Below, one piece after another: positions 16,102 to 24,389 of a DNA stretch of 64,000 bases (its first letter is position 1; every line of letters begins with the position of its first letter). Below the pieces are notes generated by a model, which worked only from the letters and a program-made list of their open reading frames with translations, did not search any database and was not told where the DNA came from. Both the position numbers and the translations under genes were made by a program. Origin of the DNA: Endobacterium cereale. GTDB lineage: Bacteria; Pseudomonadota; Alphaproteobacteria; Rhizobiales; Rhizobiaceae. The stretch spans positions 124,001 through 188,000 of the forward strand of contig NZ_WIXI01000051.1 in assembly GCF_009617585.1 (NCBI RefSeq). The letters are read 5' to 3'.

Positions 16102-16800
16102 ATGAGCAAGGTTCTTCTTTCGGATGATGCCGCCCACCTTCTGGTCGTCGATGACGACACGCGTATCCGCGATCTTCTCAGCCGATACCTGACAGATCAG
16201 GGCTTTCGCGTAACGGTCGCGGCAGACGCTGCCGAAGCGCGCCGCAAGCTCGAAGGGCTGAATTTCGACCTCATCATTCTCGATGTGATGATGCCGGGTG
16301 AAAGTGGCTTGTCCCTGACCGAGGCAATGCGCGAAAAACGCGCCATCCCGATCATTCTCCTCACCGCTCGCGCGGAAGCGGAATCGCGCATCGCGGGCCT
16401 CGAAGCAGGTGCGGACGATTATCTGCCAAAGCCCTTCGATCCGCGTGAACTGGTGCTGCGCGTCAACAACATCCTGCGTCGCAACACTTCGCCGGATACA
16501 CCGAAGATCGACCAGATCATGTTCGGCCCGTTCACCTTTTCCATCGCTCGCCGGGAATTGCGCCGTGCCGCCGAGACCATTCGCCTGACGGACCGCGAGC
16601 AGGAAATCATGCTGCTGTTTGCCCTTCGCGCCGGCGACACCATTCCGCGCCATGAACTGATTGGTGACGACGCCGATGTCGGCGAGCGTACGATCGACGT
16701 TCAAATCAACCGCCTGCGCCGCAAGATCGAGGACGATCCGGCAAACCCGATCTACCTTCAAACGGTGCGCGGCATCGGCTACCGTCTGAGCATAGACTGA
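16102..16800 (+). CDS. petR: OmpR-family response regulator, PetR-like
   Basis: Two-component response regulator of 232 residues. The receiver domain (about 13-125) has the acidic pair at Asp17-Asp18, the phospho-acceptor Asp61 in LIILDVMMPG and the conserved Lys in DDYLPKPFDP. A winged-helix DNA-binding domain (about 145-230, ending in TVRGIGYRL) follows. It starts 6 bases after the MarR gene and ends 50 bases before a sensor histidine kinase, so all three probably form one operon. The gene name relies on similarity of arrangement to petPR. Confidence 0.8.
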   Translation: MSKVLLSDDAAHLLVVDDDTRIRDLLSRYLTDQGFRVTVAADAAEARRKLEGLNFDLIILDVMMPGESGLSLTEAMREKRAIPIILLTARAEAESRIAGLEAGADDYLPKPFDPRELVLRVNNILRRNTSPDTPKIDQIMFGPFTFSIARRELRRAAETIRLTDREQEIMLLFALRAGDTIPRHELIGDDADVGERTIDVQINRLRRKIEDDPANPIYLQTVRGIGYRLSID

Positions 16801-16850
16801 CATCTGCAAGCCTGCCGAGATCGGCTGAGCGTGCCAACTGGAAGGCCAGC

Positions 16851-18233
16851 ATGGCGATATTCAAGACCTTCAGGCGCACGACCGGCCGGTTCCAGCTCCC
16901 CGGTTGGCGCCTGTTCGGCCGCTGGTTGAAGCGGCGTATGCCGACAGGCCTCTACACACGCACCATGCTGATCGTCATTATCCCGATGCTGCTTTTGCAG
17001 ACGGTGGTCGCGGCCGTTTTCATGGAGCGCCACTGGCGTATGGTGACGGACCGCCTGTCGCAGGCCGTCAGTCGCGACATCGCCGCCATCATAGACATCA
17101 TTCGCACCTATCCGCAGGATGGAAATTACAGCGAGATCACCCGCATCGCTGACCAGCAGCTCGATCTCAACATCCTGATCGAACCGAACGCTCAGCTGCC
17201 ACCGCCGCGGCCAAAACCTTTCTTTTCCCTGCTCGACGACGTGCTGGCCAGCCAGATCAACACCAATGTCGGCCTGCCGTTCTGGATCGATACGGTCGGG
17301 GATAGTGGATTGGTGGAAATTCGCATCAAGATCGATGACCGCGTGTTGCGCGTTTTTGCCCGCCGCAATTCCACCTATGCGTCGAACACCCATATCTTCC
17401 TCGTCTGGATGTTCGGTACCTCGCTCGTTCTTCTCGGAATCTCCGTGCTGTTCCTGCGCGGTCAGATCCGCCCTATCCTGGCACTCGCCGACGCTGCGGA
17501 GAATTTTGGCAAGGGCAAGCGCAGCGACGAGCCGTTCCAGCCACGCGGTGCCGACGAAATCCGCCGGGCCGGCCTCGCCTTCGTTCTGATGCGTGAACGC
17601 ATCGAGCGGCAGATGGACCAGCGCACCACCATGCTGAGCGGCATCAGCCACGACCTGCGCACGATCCTCACCCGCTTCAAGCTGCAACTGGCGCTGGCGG
17701 GCGACATTCCGGAACTGCAGGGCATGAGCGCCGATGCCGACGACATGCAGACAATGCTGGAAGGTTACCTCGCCTTTGCACGCAACGAGGCAGAAGAGGA
17801 TATCGGCGTCCTCAAGCTGAGCGACCTGATGGAAAAGATCCGCGCCGACTTTGCCCTGCATGGCAAGACGATGACCTATTCGATCGATGGCGAAGACGAA
17901 TTGTCGGTCCGGCCGAACGCATTTCTGCGGCTTGTCGACAATCTGGCATCCAACGCCCAGCGCTACGCCAATTCATTGCATGTCGAAGCCCGTCATAGTG
18001 CCAAATGGCTGATGCTGGTGTTTGACGACGATGGCCCCGGCATTCCGGAAAACGCACGGGAAGAGGTATTCAAGCCCTTTTACCGGCTCGATGAAGCCCG
18101 CAATCTCAATGCTTCCGGCACCGGTCTGGGCCTTGCCATCGCACGCGACGTGGCCCGCGCTCATGGTGGAAATGTGACGCTCGGAGAAAGCCCGAAAGCA
18201 GGCCTGCGTGCTATTGTCAGGGTGCCGGCCTGA
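16851..18233 (+). CDS. Membrane sensor histidine kinase (EnvZ-like)
   Basis: Inner-membrane two-component sensor of 460 residues. It has TM1 (about 39-58), a periplasmic domain of about 120 residues, TM2 (about 183-203), HAMP (about 205-258), the phospho-acceptor His267 in SHDLRTILTRF and the ATPase domain (about 350-458). In the ATPase domain the N-box (DNLASNAQRY), DDDGPGIP and GTGLGLAIARD are intact. It is predicted to phosphorylate the adjacent PetR-like regulator. The periplasmic domain has no family I recognise; its proline run (about 115-122, PPPRPK) divides it into two parts. The start has no strong Shine-Dalgarno sequence. Confidence 0.92.
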   Translation: MAIFKTFRRTTGRFQLPGWRLFGRWLKRRMPTGLYTRTMLIVIIPMLLLQTVVAAVFMERHWRMVTDRLSQAVSRDIAAIIDIIRTYPQDGNYSEITRIADQQLDLNILIEPNAQLPPPRPKPFFSLLDDVLASQINTNVGLPFWIDTVGDSGLVEIRIKIDDRVLRVFARRNSTYASNTHIFLVWMFGTSLVLLGISVLFLRGQIRPILALADAAENFGKGKRSDEPFQPRGADEIRRAGLAFVLMRERIERQMDQRTTMLSGISHDLRTILTRFKLQLALAGDIPELQGMSADADDMQTMLEGYLAFARNEAEEDIGVLKLSDLMEKIRADFALHGKTMTYSIDGEDELSVRPNAFLRLVDNLASNAQRYANSLHVEARHSAKWLMLVFDDDGPGIPENAREEVFKPFYRLDEARNLNASGTGLGLAIARDVARAHGGNVTLGESPKAGLRAIVRVPA

Positions 18234-18334
18234 TCGGTCAATTTCCACTGACAAATAGTTCAGGCGAGACAAGATGACAGTTCGTCGATTATGTGCAATA
18301 GCAACAGTTGATAGAGAAACGAGATAAGGCCCGC

Positions 18335-18784
18335 ATGTCTTCAAACGTACGCGACAATTTCGGTAATGTTCTCGGTCAGGCAAGCCGCCAGTGGCGTCGC
18401 GCGCTTGACCTTCGCCTGCGCCCGTTCGGCCTGACCGACGCAACATGGCTCCCGCTGCTGCAATTGTCGCGCGCCGGCGTCCCCATGCGCCAGAAGGACC
18501 TGGCGGAGGCACTTTTCCTGGACAGCTCCTCCGTGGTGCGGCTTCTCGATGCCCTTCAGGCCAGTGGCTTCATCGAACGTCGAGAACATCCCGAGGATCG
18601 CCGCGTCAAGACGATTATACTGACCGACGCCGCACAGGAGGTGCTCGCAAATGTCGAGCAGGTGACACGCGAAGTCCGCCACCATGTGCTCTCCGGTCTG
18701 ACCGATGAGGAGCTCGAGGTCGCTTCCCGCGTCATGCGCAATATAAGCGCGGCGCTCGACCAGCCCGAGCCGGAAGACGCCTGA
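18335..18784 (+). CDS. MarR-family transcriptional regulator
   Basis: Winged-helix regulator of 149 residues. The recognition region MRQKDLAEALFLDSSSVVRLLDALQASGFIERREHPEDRRVKTIILT (about 57-103) is typical MarR/SlyA, including the DRR wing. No cysteine occurs in the protein, so an OhrR-type peroxide sensor is excluded. The ATG at 18335 is preceded by GATAAGG; an upstream TTG at 18308 is rejected. The gene stands 101 bases after the histidine kinase and has no obvious target gene downstream, because the next genes are convergent. Confidence 0.9.
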   Translation: MSSNVRDNFGNVLGQASRQWRRALDLRLRPFGLTDATWLPLLQLSRAGVPMRQKDLAEALFLDSSSVVRLLDALQASGFIERREHPEDRRVKTIILTDAAQEVLANVEQVTREVRHHVLSGLTDEELEVASRVMRNISAALDQPEPEDA

Positions 18785-18817
18785 CAATCAGGCATTAAAA
18801 ACGTTCGAAGCCGCAGG

Positions 18818-19159
18818 TCACATGATCCTGCGGCCATTCGGCACGCTGCGCTCCGGCGCACCAAGCACGATGGCGCCGGTCTCATCCTCAAAACCGAGGG
18901 TCAGGACTTCCGAACGCACGGGACCGATCTGGCGCGGCGGAAAATTGACCACAGCCATCACCTGACGGCCGACCAGCGTTTCCGGCGTATAGTGTACGGT
19001 GATTTGCGCCGATGAGCGCTTGATGCCGATCTCAGGGCCGAAATCGATGCGCAGTTTGTAAGCGGGCTTGCGCGCTTCCGGAAACTCTTCCGCTTCGATG
19101 ATCGTGCCGATGCGGATATCGACCTTTTCGAAGTCGGCATAGGAGATTTCGTCGCTCAT
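18818..19159 (-). CDS. csaA: CsaA-type tRNA-binding domain protein
   Basis: OB-fold protein of 113 residues related to the tRNA-binding domain of methionyl- and phenylalanyl-tRNA synthetases. The family pattern is clear: FEKVDIRIGTIIEAEEFPEARKPAYKLRIDFG at residues 10-41, then SSAQIT and MAVVNFPPRQIG, ending in a VPNG motif. CsaA is a dimer that binds tRNA and has chaperone-like activity in Bacillus. The ATG overlaps the stop of proC by 4 bases, and proC in turn overlaps the YbjN gene, so the three are translationally coupled. Confidence 0.93.
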   Translation of the reverse strand: MSDEISYADFEKVDIRIGTIIEAEEFPEARKPAYKLRIDFGPEIGIKRSSAQITVHYTPETLVGRQVMAVVNFPPRQIGPVRSEVLTLGFEDETGAIVLGAPERSVPNGRRIM

Positions 19160-19977
19160 GCCTTGCCCAATTCTTCCGCGCGGTTGCGGGCCGCAGCCAA
19201 TGCGGTATCGAACAGCGGCTGCATGCCTTCCTGCGCCATCAGCACGGAAAGTGCGGCAGCCGTCGTGCCGCCGGGCGACGTGACATTCTTGCGCAATTGC
19301 GCCGCGTCATCGGGAGACCGGCGCATCAGCTCACCAGCCCCCGACACGGTTTCCCGCGCAAGCCGCATAGCGAGGTCCGCCGGAAGACCGAGTTTGCGAC
19401 CCGCCTCCGCCATACACTCCACGAGATAGAAAACATAAGCCGGGCCGCTTCCGGACACAGCGGTGACGGCGTCTATATCGGCTTCGCTCGAAACCCACTC
19501 GACAGGACCGCTGACGGCCAGAAGCTCGCTTACCTGCTGGCGCTGTATATCCGTTACACCTGCATTGCCGTAAGCGCCGGTAATGCCCCGGCCGATCATG
19601 GCCGGTGTGTTAGGCATGGCGCGCACCATGGCGGCATCGCCGAAATGTTTGGAAAGCGACGAGAGCGTCGTACCCGCGGCAACCGAAACGACCACCGTGT
19701 TCGGCCCGACAAGCCGTGCGACCGACGGCAAAACCGTCTCCATCATCTGCGGTTTTACGGCAAGAAACAGGATACCGGCAATCATGCCTTCCGGCGCTGA
19801 AGGATAAGAGGATGCCCCCTTCTCAGCCAGCTTGGCCTTGATCGTGTCCGAAGGTGACGGGTCGAGCACAACGATGGAAGAACCGTCCCTGCCGCTATCG
19901 AGCCAGCCGGAAAGCATCGCGCCCCCCATATTGCCGGCTCCCACAAGAACAATTGGGCCCGCCACCGCTGCGGTCAT
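19156..19977 (-). CDS. proC: Pyrroline-5-carboxylate reductase
   Basis: Last enzyme of proline synthesis: reduces 1-pyrroline-5-carboxylate with NAD(P)H in the cytoplasm. The 273-residue protein has the Rossmann GAGNMG motif at 13-18, AVKPQ near 76 and the C-terminal signature (about 225-250, GAGELMRRSPDDAAQLRKNVTSPGGTTAAAL). The start at 19977 shares one base with the stop of the upstream YbjN-type gene (TGATG). A longer reading to 20043 would run into that gene and is rejected. Confidence 0.96.
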   Translation of the reverse strand: MTAAVAGPIVLVGAGNMGGAMLSGWLDSGRDGSSIVVLDPSPSDTIKAKLAEKGASSYPSAPEGMIAGILFLAVKPQMMETVLPSVARLVGPNTVVVSVAAGTTLSSLSKHFGDAAMVRAMPNTPAMIGRGITGAYGNAGVTDIQRQQVSELLAVSGPVEWVSSEADIDAVTAVSGSGPAYVFYLVECMAEAGRKLGLPADLAMRLARETVSGAGELMRRSPDDAAQLRKNVTSPGGTTAAALSVLMAQEGMQPLFDTALAAARNRAEELGKA

Positions 19978-20477
19978 CAAGCTTCTCCGACGGTTTCGAA
20001 CAGCACGCATTCCATGGCGGACTTGGCATCCATGCCCGACCACACGACGAACTGGAAGGCCTGATAATAGTTCTCACAGGCCTCAAGCGCGCTCGACAGG
20101 AGAACTTCGACCTGCTGGTTCGTCGGCTCGGCGCCCCCCGCCAGAAGCAGGGACTGGCGGAAGATCACCACATCTTCCTGACGCCACAGATCGAAGTGAC
20201 CCATCAGCGTCTGGCCATTTACATTCGACAGAAGACGCAGAATTTCGTTGACCCGCTGTTCGGGGACCTTGAGGTCGAAGGCGCAAGCCAGATGCAGCGC
20301 CTCGAAATCCTCCATCCAGGAAAAGGAGACGTGGTAATCCGTCCAGTGGCCGGCGACCGTCATGGCGATCTCGTCCTCGCCGGAACGTTCGAAAGTCCAG
20401 TCATTGGAGGCAGCGACGAACTCGATCATATCGACCGGGTTCGACTGTCGTTCAATTTCCATTTCCATCACGTTCAT
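19977..20477 (-). CDS. YbjN-domain protein
   Basis: Cytoplasmic protein of 166 residues of the YbjN family (type III secretion chaperone-like fold, mixed alpha/beta). Visible features are the N-terminal helix and TVAGHWTDYHVSFSWMEDFEALHLACAFDLKVPEQRVNEILRLLSNVN (about 42-90), conserved in Rhizobiales YbjN proteins next to proC. AAAGGTG precedes the ATG by 5 bases. It is first in the ybjN-proC-csaA operon. E. coli YbjN affects motility and stress responses; its molecular role is unclear. Confidence 0.88.
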   Translation of the reverse strand: MNVMEMEIERQSNPVDMIEFVAASNDWTFERSGEDEIAMTVAGHWTDYHVSFSWMEDFEALHLACAFDLKVPEQRVNEILRLLSNVNGQTLMGHFDLWRQEDVVIFRQSLLLAGGAEPTNQQVEVLLSSALEACENYYQAFQFVVWSGMDAKSAMECVLFETVGEA

Positions 20478-20939
20478 GCGGCACCTTTTAAACCGGAGTT
20501 GAACCTTGCGGAATTCACGTGCGAACACACCCAAAACGCAAAACAACGAACCGGAGACATAATCTGGAATGATCGCCGACTAACTTAAGCTAGACCCTGC
20601 AACATGTGCGGAGCTTGCCGGTGTTCATCTCGAATCATCTTGTAAAATCAGTGTATAGGCACAGAGTCCCAACTCCAGCCCCCGGCTTTCGATTTTGCGG
20701 GGACGACTCACAAACGGCGCTCGGATTTGGATTGAGCGGGAGCGATAACTGACTCAGGCAATTGGCTTTTTCGGCAGTGTCCACAGGGTGCGGATTTTTT
20801 AACTTACCGTTTACCAAGAGGCGGGCGATGCATAACAAAACGGGGCTGCCAAGCCCCTGATTGCTAACGGAATGTCCGTCAGTGGCATTATCAAGAGAAA
20901 ATTGTGGCTGGAACAAGACCAGCCACAAAGGCTTGCAAA
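20478..20939. other. Intergenic region between ybjN and ubiK
   Basis: This 462-base region lies between two minus-strand genes. It includes the ubiK terminator at 20836-20857 and must hold the promoter of the ybjN operon near 20500-20650. I see no tRNA or convincing small RNA; several short open frames here lack ribosome-binding sites. Confidence 0.4.
20836..20857 (-). terminator. Terminator of ubiK
   Basis: On the minus strand, GGGGCT and AGCCCC form the stem around TGGC, followed by G and four T residues. A moderate intrinsic terminator. Confidence 0.65.
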
Positions 20940-21197
20940 TCAGGCCTTGTCGGCGAGCTTGGCTTCAAGAGCGTCGATGCGTGCCTTCAAAGCGTCATTT
21001 TCATCACGCGCCTTGATGGCCATTTCGCGCACGACTTCGAACTCTTCGCGCTTGACCACTTCCATGCTGTTGAGAAAACGTTCGGCCTGGGCCTGGAACG
21101 CGGTTTCCACTTCCTTGCGCAGCCCCTGCGCGGTGCCGGCGGCATCCGTCATCAGCCGTGCGAATTCGTCGAAGATGCGGTTCGTTCCGGTTGACAT
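20940..21197 (-). CDS. ubiK: UbiK-family accessory factor (BMFP domain)
   Basis: Coiled-coil protein of 85 residues. The N-terminal half (TNRIFDEFARLMTDAAGTAQGLRKEVE) is an amphipathic membrane-fusogenic helix, and the C-terminal half (about 55-83) is a heptad coiled coil, the BMFP/YqiC pattern that trimerises. In Escherichia and Salmonella this protein helps UbiJ in aerobic ubiquinone synthesis. No ubiJ is near here, so the role in this organism is by homology only. It is monocistronic and divergent from lgt. Confidence 0.88.
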   Translation of the reverse strand: MSTGTNRIFDEFARLMTDAAGTAQGLRKEVETAFQAQAERFLNSMEVVKREEFEVVREMAIKARDENDALKARIDALEAKLADKA

Positions 21198-21435
21198 TGT
21201 GGTCTCCGTATAATGGGGCCGCGAACGGCCATTGATCTGTGGAAATCAGGTAGGGTCTGACGTCGCCGCTTGCAAGAAGATTTGCCGTCACAGCGCGTGA
21301 TTCCGAAGATCCTTGAGGATGACGGTGGCCGACACGGAGATTCGTCTTGACCGCGTTTTTCCCACGCGCCATGGTCCGCAAACGCCTGTTTTAGGTCTCT
21401 TTTAAGTATCTATCCCGCCGGGAGAGCATAGAATT

Positions 21436-22281
21436 TTGGTATCAGCGTCCAGTCTCCTTGCCATAATGCCGTTTCCGAACATCGATCCGGTCATCTTCTC
21501 CATCGGGCCGCTGTCGGTGCACTGGTATGGACTGGCCTATGTTGCCGGTATCCTTCTCGGCTGGCTTTATGCCCGCAGGCTGATCGCCTCCCCCGCACTG
21601 TGGCGCAACGATACGCCACCAATGACGAAACAGCAGCTCGATGATTTCCTGCTCTGGGCCGCAGCAGGTGTCGTGCTGGGTGGACGCCTCGGATATGTGC
21701 TGTTTTACGATTTCGCAGCCGTATCCGTTGATCCGCTGCGCATCTTTGCCATTACCAAGGGCGGCATGTCGTTCCATGGTGGCCTGACCGGCACCACGAT
21801 CGCTATGATCCTGTTTGCACGTCGCCACTCCCTGCCGGTCTGGAGCGTGTTCGATACGATCGCCACCGTCGTTCCGATCGGTCTTTTCTTCGGCCGTATC
21901 GCCAACTTCATCAATGGTGAACTCTGGGGCCGATTGAGCGACGCGCCATGGGCTGTCGTCTTCCCGACCGGCGGTCCTTTTGCCCGTCACCCGAGCCAGC
22001 TTTATGAAGCGGGACTTGAAGGCATCGTGCTATTGATCGTCGCCGCCATCGCGGTTTATGCCTTCAAGGCACTGAAGGCACCGGGAACCGTCACGGGCAT
22101 CTTTGTCATCGGTTACGCACTCTCGCGCATTTTCGTGGAATTTTTCCGTGAACCGGATGCACAACTCGGCTACCTCGCCTTTGGTTGGCTGACCATGGGC
22201 ATGTTGCTCTCTCTGCCGATGGTGGCACTCGGCATCTGGGCCGTCGTTCGCGCCCGGCTTGCCGCCGGCAAGGCAGGCTGA
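21436..22281 (+). CDS. lgt: Prolipoprotein diacylglyceryl transferase
   Basis: Inner-membrane enzyme that transfers diacylglycerol from phosphatidylglycerol to the lipobox cysteine of prolipoproteins. It has 281 residues and about seven membrane segments. Conserved patterns include SIGPLSVHWYGLAYVAGI, GRLGYVLFYD, GGMSFHGGLTG, the Lgt signature GRIANFINGELWGR and HPSQLYEAGLEG. The TTG start at 21436 follows GGGAGAG; an ATG at 21466 (MPFPNIDP) is the alternative and would remove ten residues. The midA gene follows by 14 bases. A lipoprotein substrate gene lies 3.4 kb downstream. Confidence 0.95.
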   Translation: MVSASSLLAIMPFPNIDPVIFSIGPLSVHWYGLAYVAGILLGWLYARRLIASPALWRNDTPPMTKQQLDDFLLWAAAGVVLGGRLGYVLFYDFAAVSVDPLRIFAITKGGMSFHGGLTGTTIAMILFARRHSLPVWSVFDTIATVVPIGLFFGRIANFINGELWGRLSDAPWAVVFPTGGPFARHPSQLYEAGLEGIVLLIVAAIAVYAFKALKAPGTVTGIFVIGYALSRIFVEFFREPDAQLGYLAFGWLTMGMLLSLPMVALGIWAVVRARLAAGKAG

Positions 22282-22295
22282 GGACGAGGCAGCCC

Positions 22296-23399
22296 ATGAC
22301 CACGCCACTCGCCGACAAGATCAAGACCATTATCCGCCACAGCGGCCCGCTCAGCGTGACGGATTATTTCGCCATCTGCCTCGCCGATCCGCAGCATGGG
22401 TATTACATGACGCGCGAGCCGTTCGGCCGCACGGGCGATTTCATCACTGCGCCGGAAATCAGCCAGTTGTTCGGTGAAATGCTCGGCATCTTCATGGTGC
22501 ATGCCTGGCAGCAACACGGCAGCCCGACAGAGAACGTCCGCCTCGTCGAGATCGGGCCCGGCCGCGGCACACTGATGCTCGACATGCTGCGCGTTATTTC
22601 GAAGCTTGCACCGCAGCTTTTCGAGGCGGCGAATGTGCATCTCGTGGAGACCAGCGAACGCCTGCGTGGCGTGCAGCGCATCACGCTCGAATCCTATTCG
22701 GCCAAGGTCAGCTGGTTCGGCGATTTCGAGGAAGTGCCGGAAGGCTTCACGCTTCTGGTTGCCAACGAGCTGTTCGACGCCATTCCGATCCGCCAGTTCA
22801 TAAAGACCCCGACGGGTTTTCGCGAACGTCTCGTCACACTGGATGCCAATGACGAACTCGCCTTCGGCGTCGGCGTCGCCACGATCGATCCGCAGCTTTT
22901 GCCCAACCCGCACGGCCATGAGCCGGACGGCACCGTCTTCGAGCTTGCCCCTGCCCGACAGGCGGTGATGCAAACGCTGTCAGAACGGCTGCGCCATCAC
23001 GGCGGCACGGCAGCGATCGTCGATTACGGCACGATGTCCACCAGCTATGGCGACACGCTGCAGGCGGTACTGCGTCATCAGTATGACGATCCACTGGCGC
23101 ATCCGGGCGAGGCAGATCTCACCAGCCATGTCGATTTCGAAGATCTGGCCAAGGTAGCGCGCGCTGCCGGCGTGCAGATCAATGGTTGCCTGCGACAGGG
23201 CGATTTTCTCTATGGTCTCGGCATTGCCGAACGGGCTTCCAAGCTGGCCAAAGACAAGCCTTTCGAGCAACAGAAGCTGATTGCCGCGGCCGTCGACCGG
23301 CTTGCCGGAGAAGGTGCGGGCAAGATGGGCGAGCTGTTCAAGGTTCTCGCCATCTCCAGCCCGGATCTACGTCTCGCGCCATTCCGCAAGATCGACTGA
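22296..23399 (+). CDS. MidA/NDUFAF7-family SAM-dependent protein methyltransferase
   Basis: Class I methyltransferase of 367 residues. It contains DPQHGYYMTREPFGRTGDFITAPEISQLFGE (about 35-65), the SAM-binding EIGPGRGTLMLDMLR (about 83-97), and the NELFDAIPIRQF motif that marks the family. The mitochondrial homologue dimethylates an arginine of a complex I subunit during assembly; a role on NADH dehydrogenase here is possible but not shown. GAGG is 6 bases before the ATG at 22296. It is probably cotranscribed with lgt and followed 191 bases later by pgeF. Confidence 0.92.
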   Translation: MTTPLADKIKTIIRHSGPLSVTDYFAICLADPQHGYYMTREPFGRTGDFITAPEISQLFGEMLGIFMVHAWQQHGSPTENVRLVEIGPGRGTLMLDMLRVISKLAPQLFEAANVHLVETSERLRGVQRITLESYSAKVSWFGDFEEVPEGFTLLVANELFDAIPIRQFIKTPTGFRERLVTLDANDELAFGVGVATIDPQLLPNPHGHEPDGTVFELAPARQAVMQTLSERLRHHGGTAAIVDYGTMSTSYGDTLQAVLRHQYDDPLAHPGEADLTSHVDFEDLAKVARAAGVQINGCLRQGDFLYGLGIAERASKLAKDKPFEQQKLIAAAVDRLAGEGAGKMGELFKVLAISSPDLRLAPFRKID

Positions 23400-23590
23400 A
23401 CCGGCAATCCGGCCACGGCAAACCGGCTCGTGATCTCCGGCACGATTGACAGAGGACGTTCGGCTGGGCCAACATCCGCCCCAACGAAGCAGCGAACCGG
23501 GAAACATCGCACCCTCCGCCTGCGCCGAAAATCCGGCGCAGAGACCTTCATCCACCCATTCCCCATCACAGAACGAGAACAGTCCAGCCG

Positions 23591-24388
23591 ATGCAGGAAA
23601 ACTTGCCGACGCCGATTGAAAGCCCCCTGCTCGCGCAAAATGCCGGCAGCCGCATTCGTCACGGTTTTTTCACCCGCCAGGGCGGCGTGTCTGAAGGCAT
23701 ATATGCGGGCCTCAATGTCGGCCTCGGTTCGGATGATGTGCGCGACAAAGTCGTCGAGAATCGCCGTCGTGTTGCCGCGTGGTTCGGTGCGAAACCGCAA
23801 AACCTCGCCACCGTGCATCAGGTTCATTCACCGGATGTCGTGGTCGTCAGCGCAGACAATGCGGCGGAACGTCCGCAGGCCGACGCTATGGTTACACGCG
23901 TGCCCGGCCTTGTGCTCGGCGTTCTGGCTGCCGACTGCGGTCCGATCCTTTTTGCCGATGCGGATGCGGGCGTCATTGGTGCCGCTCATGCCGGCTGGAA
24001 GGGCGCGCTTGGCGGCGTTGCCGAAAACACCATCGCCGCCATGATCGCCCTCGGCGCCACACGCGAAAACATCACTGCCTGCCTTGGCCCATCGATATCA
24101 GGTGCGAGCTATGAGGTCGGCCCGGAATTCATCGAACGTTTTTTAGGCTTCGATCCGGCCTATGAAGAATTCTTCACGCCATCAGGCAAACCCGGCCACG
24201 CGCTGTTCGACCTGCCGTCCCTGACCCTGAAGCGACTGAAGGCAGCAGGCGTGCGGGCAGAAAAACTCGATATAGATACCTATCCCGATCCGGAGCGGTT
24301 CTATTCCTATCGCCGCACCACGCATGCCAAGGAACCCGATTATGGCCGCCAGATTTCGGCCATCAGCATTTTGAGAAGGGAAGACTGA
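23591..24388 (+). CDS. pgeF: Peptidoglycan editing factor PgeF / multicopper-like laccase-domain protein (YfiH)
   Basis: Cytoplasmic protein of 265 residues in the YfiH/LACC1 family. The zinc-binding centre is visible as VHQVHS, AADCGPI and AAHAGWKGAL, in that order. Members remove wrongly incorporated L-serine from UDP-MurNAc precursors in E. coli and have purine nucleoside phosphorylase/adenosine deaminase activity in other hosts; the laccase name is misleading. It is separated by one base from the following M24 gene, so the two are coupled. Confidence 0.92.
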   Translation: MQENLPTPIESPLLAQNAGSRIRHGFFTRQGGVSEGIYAGLNVGLGSDDVRDKVVENRRRVAAWFGAKPQNLATVHQVHSPDVVVVSADNAAERPQADAMVTRVPGLVLGVLAADCGPILFADADAGVIGAAHAGWKGALGGVAENTIAAMIALGATRENITACLGPSISGASYEVGPEFIERFLGFDPAYEEFFTPSGKPGHALFDLPSLTLKRLKAAGVRAEKLDIDTYPDPERFYSYRRTTHAKEPDYGRQISAISILRRED

Positions 24389-24389
24389 C

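Noticed and set aside
15553..16809. Minus-strand open frame of 418 codons over petP-petR
   Set aside because: Opposite two well-supported genes and without a ribosome-binding site.
20640..20830. Possible small RNA or tRNA between ybjN and ubiK
   Set aside because: No tRNA fold and no terminator-like end with a stable stem could be found.
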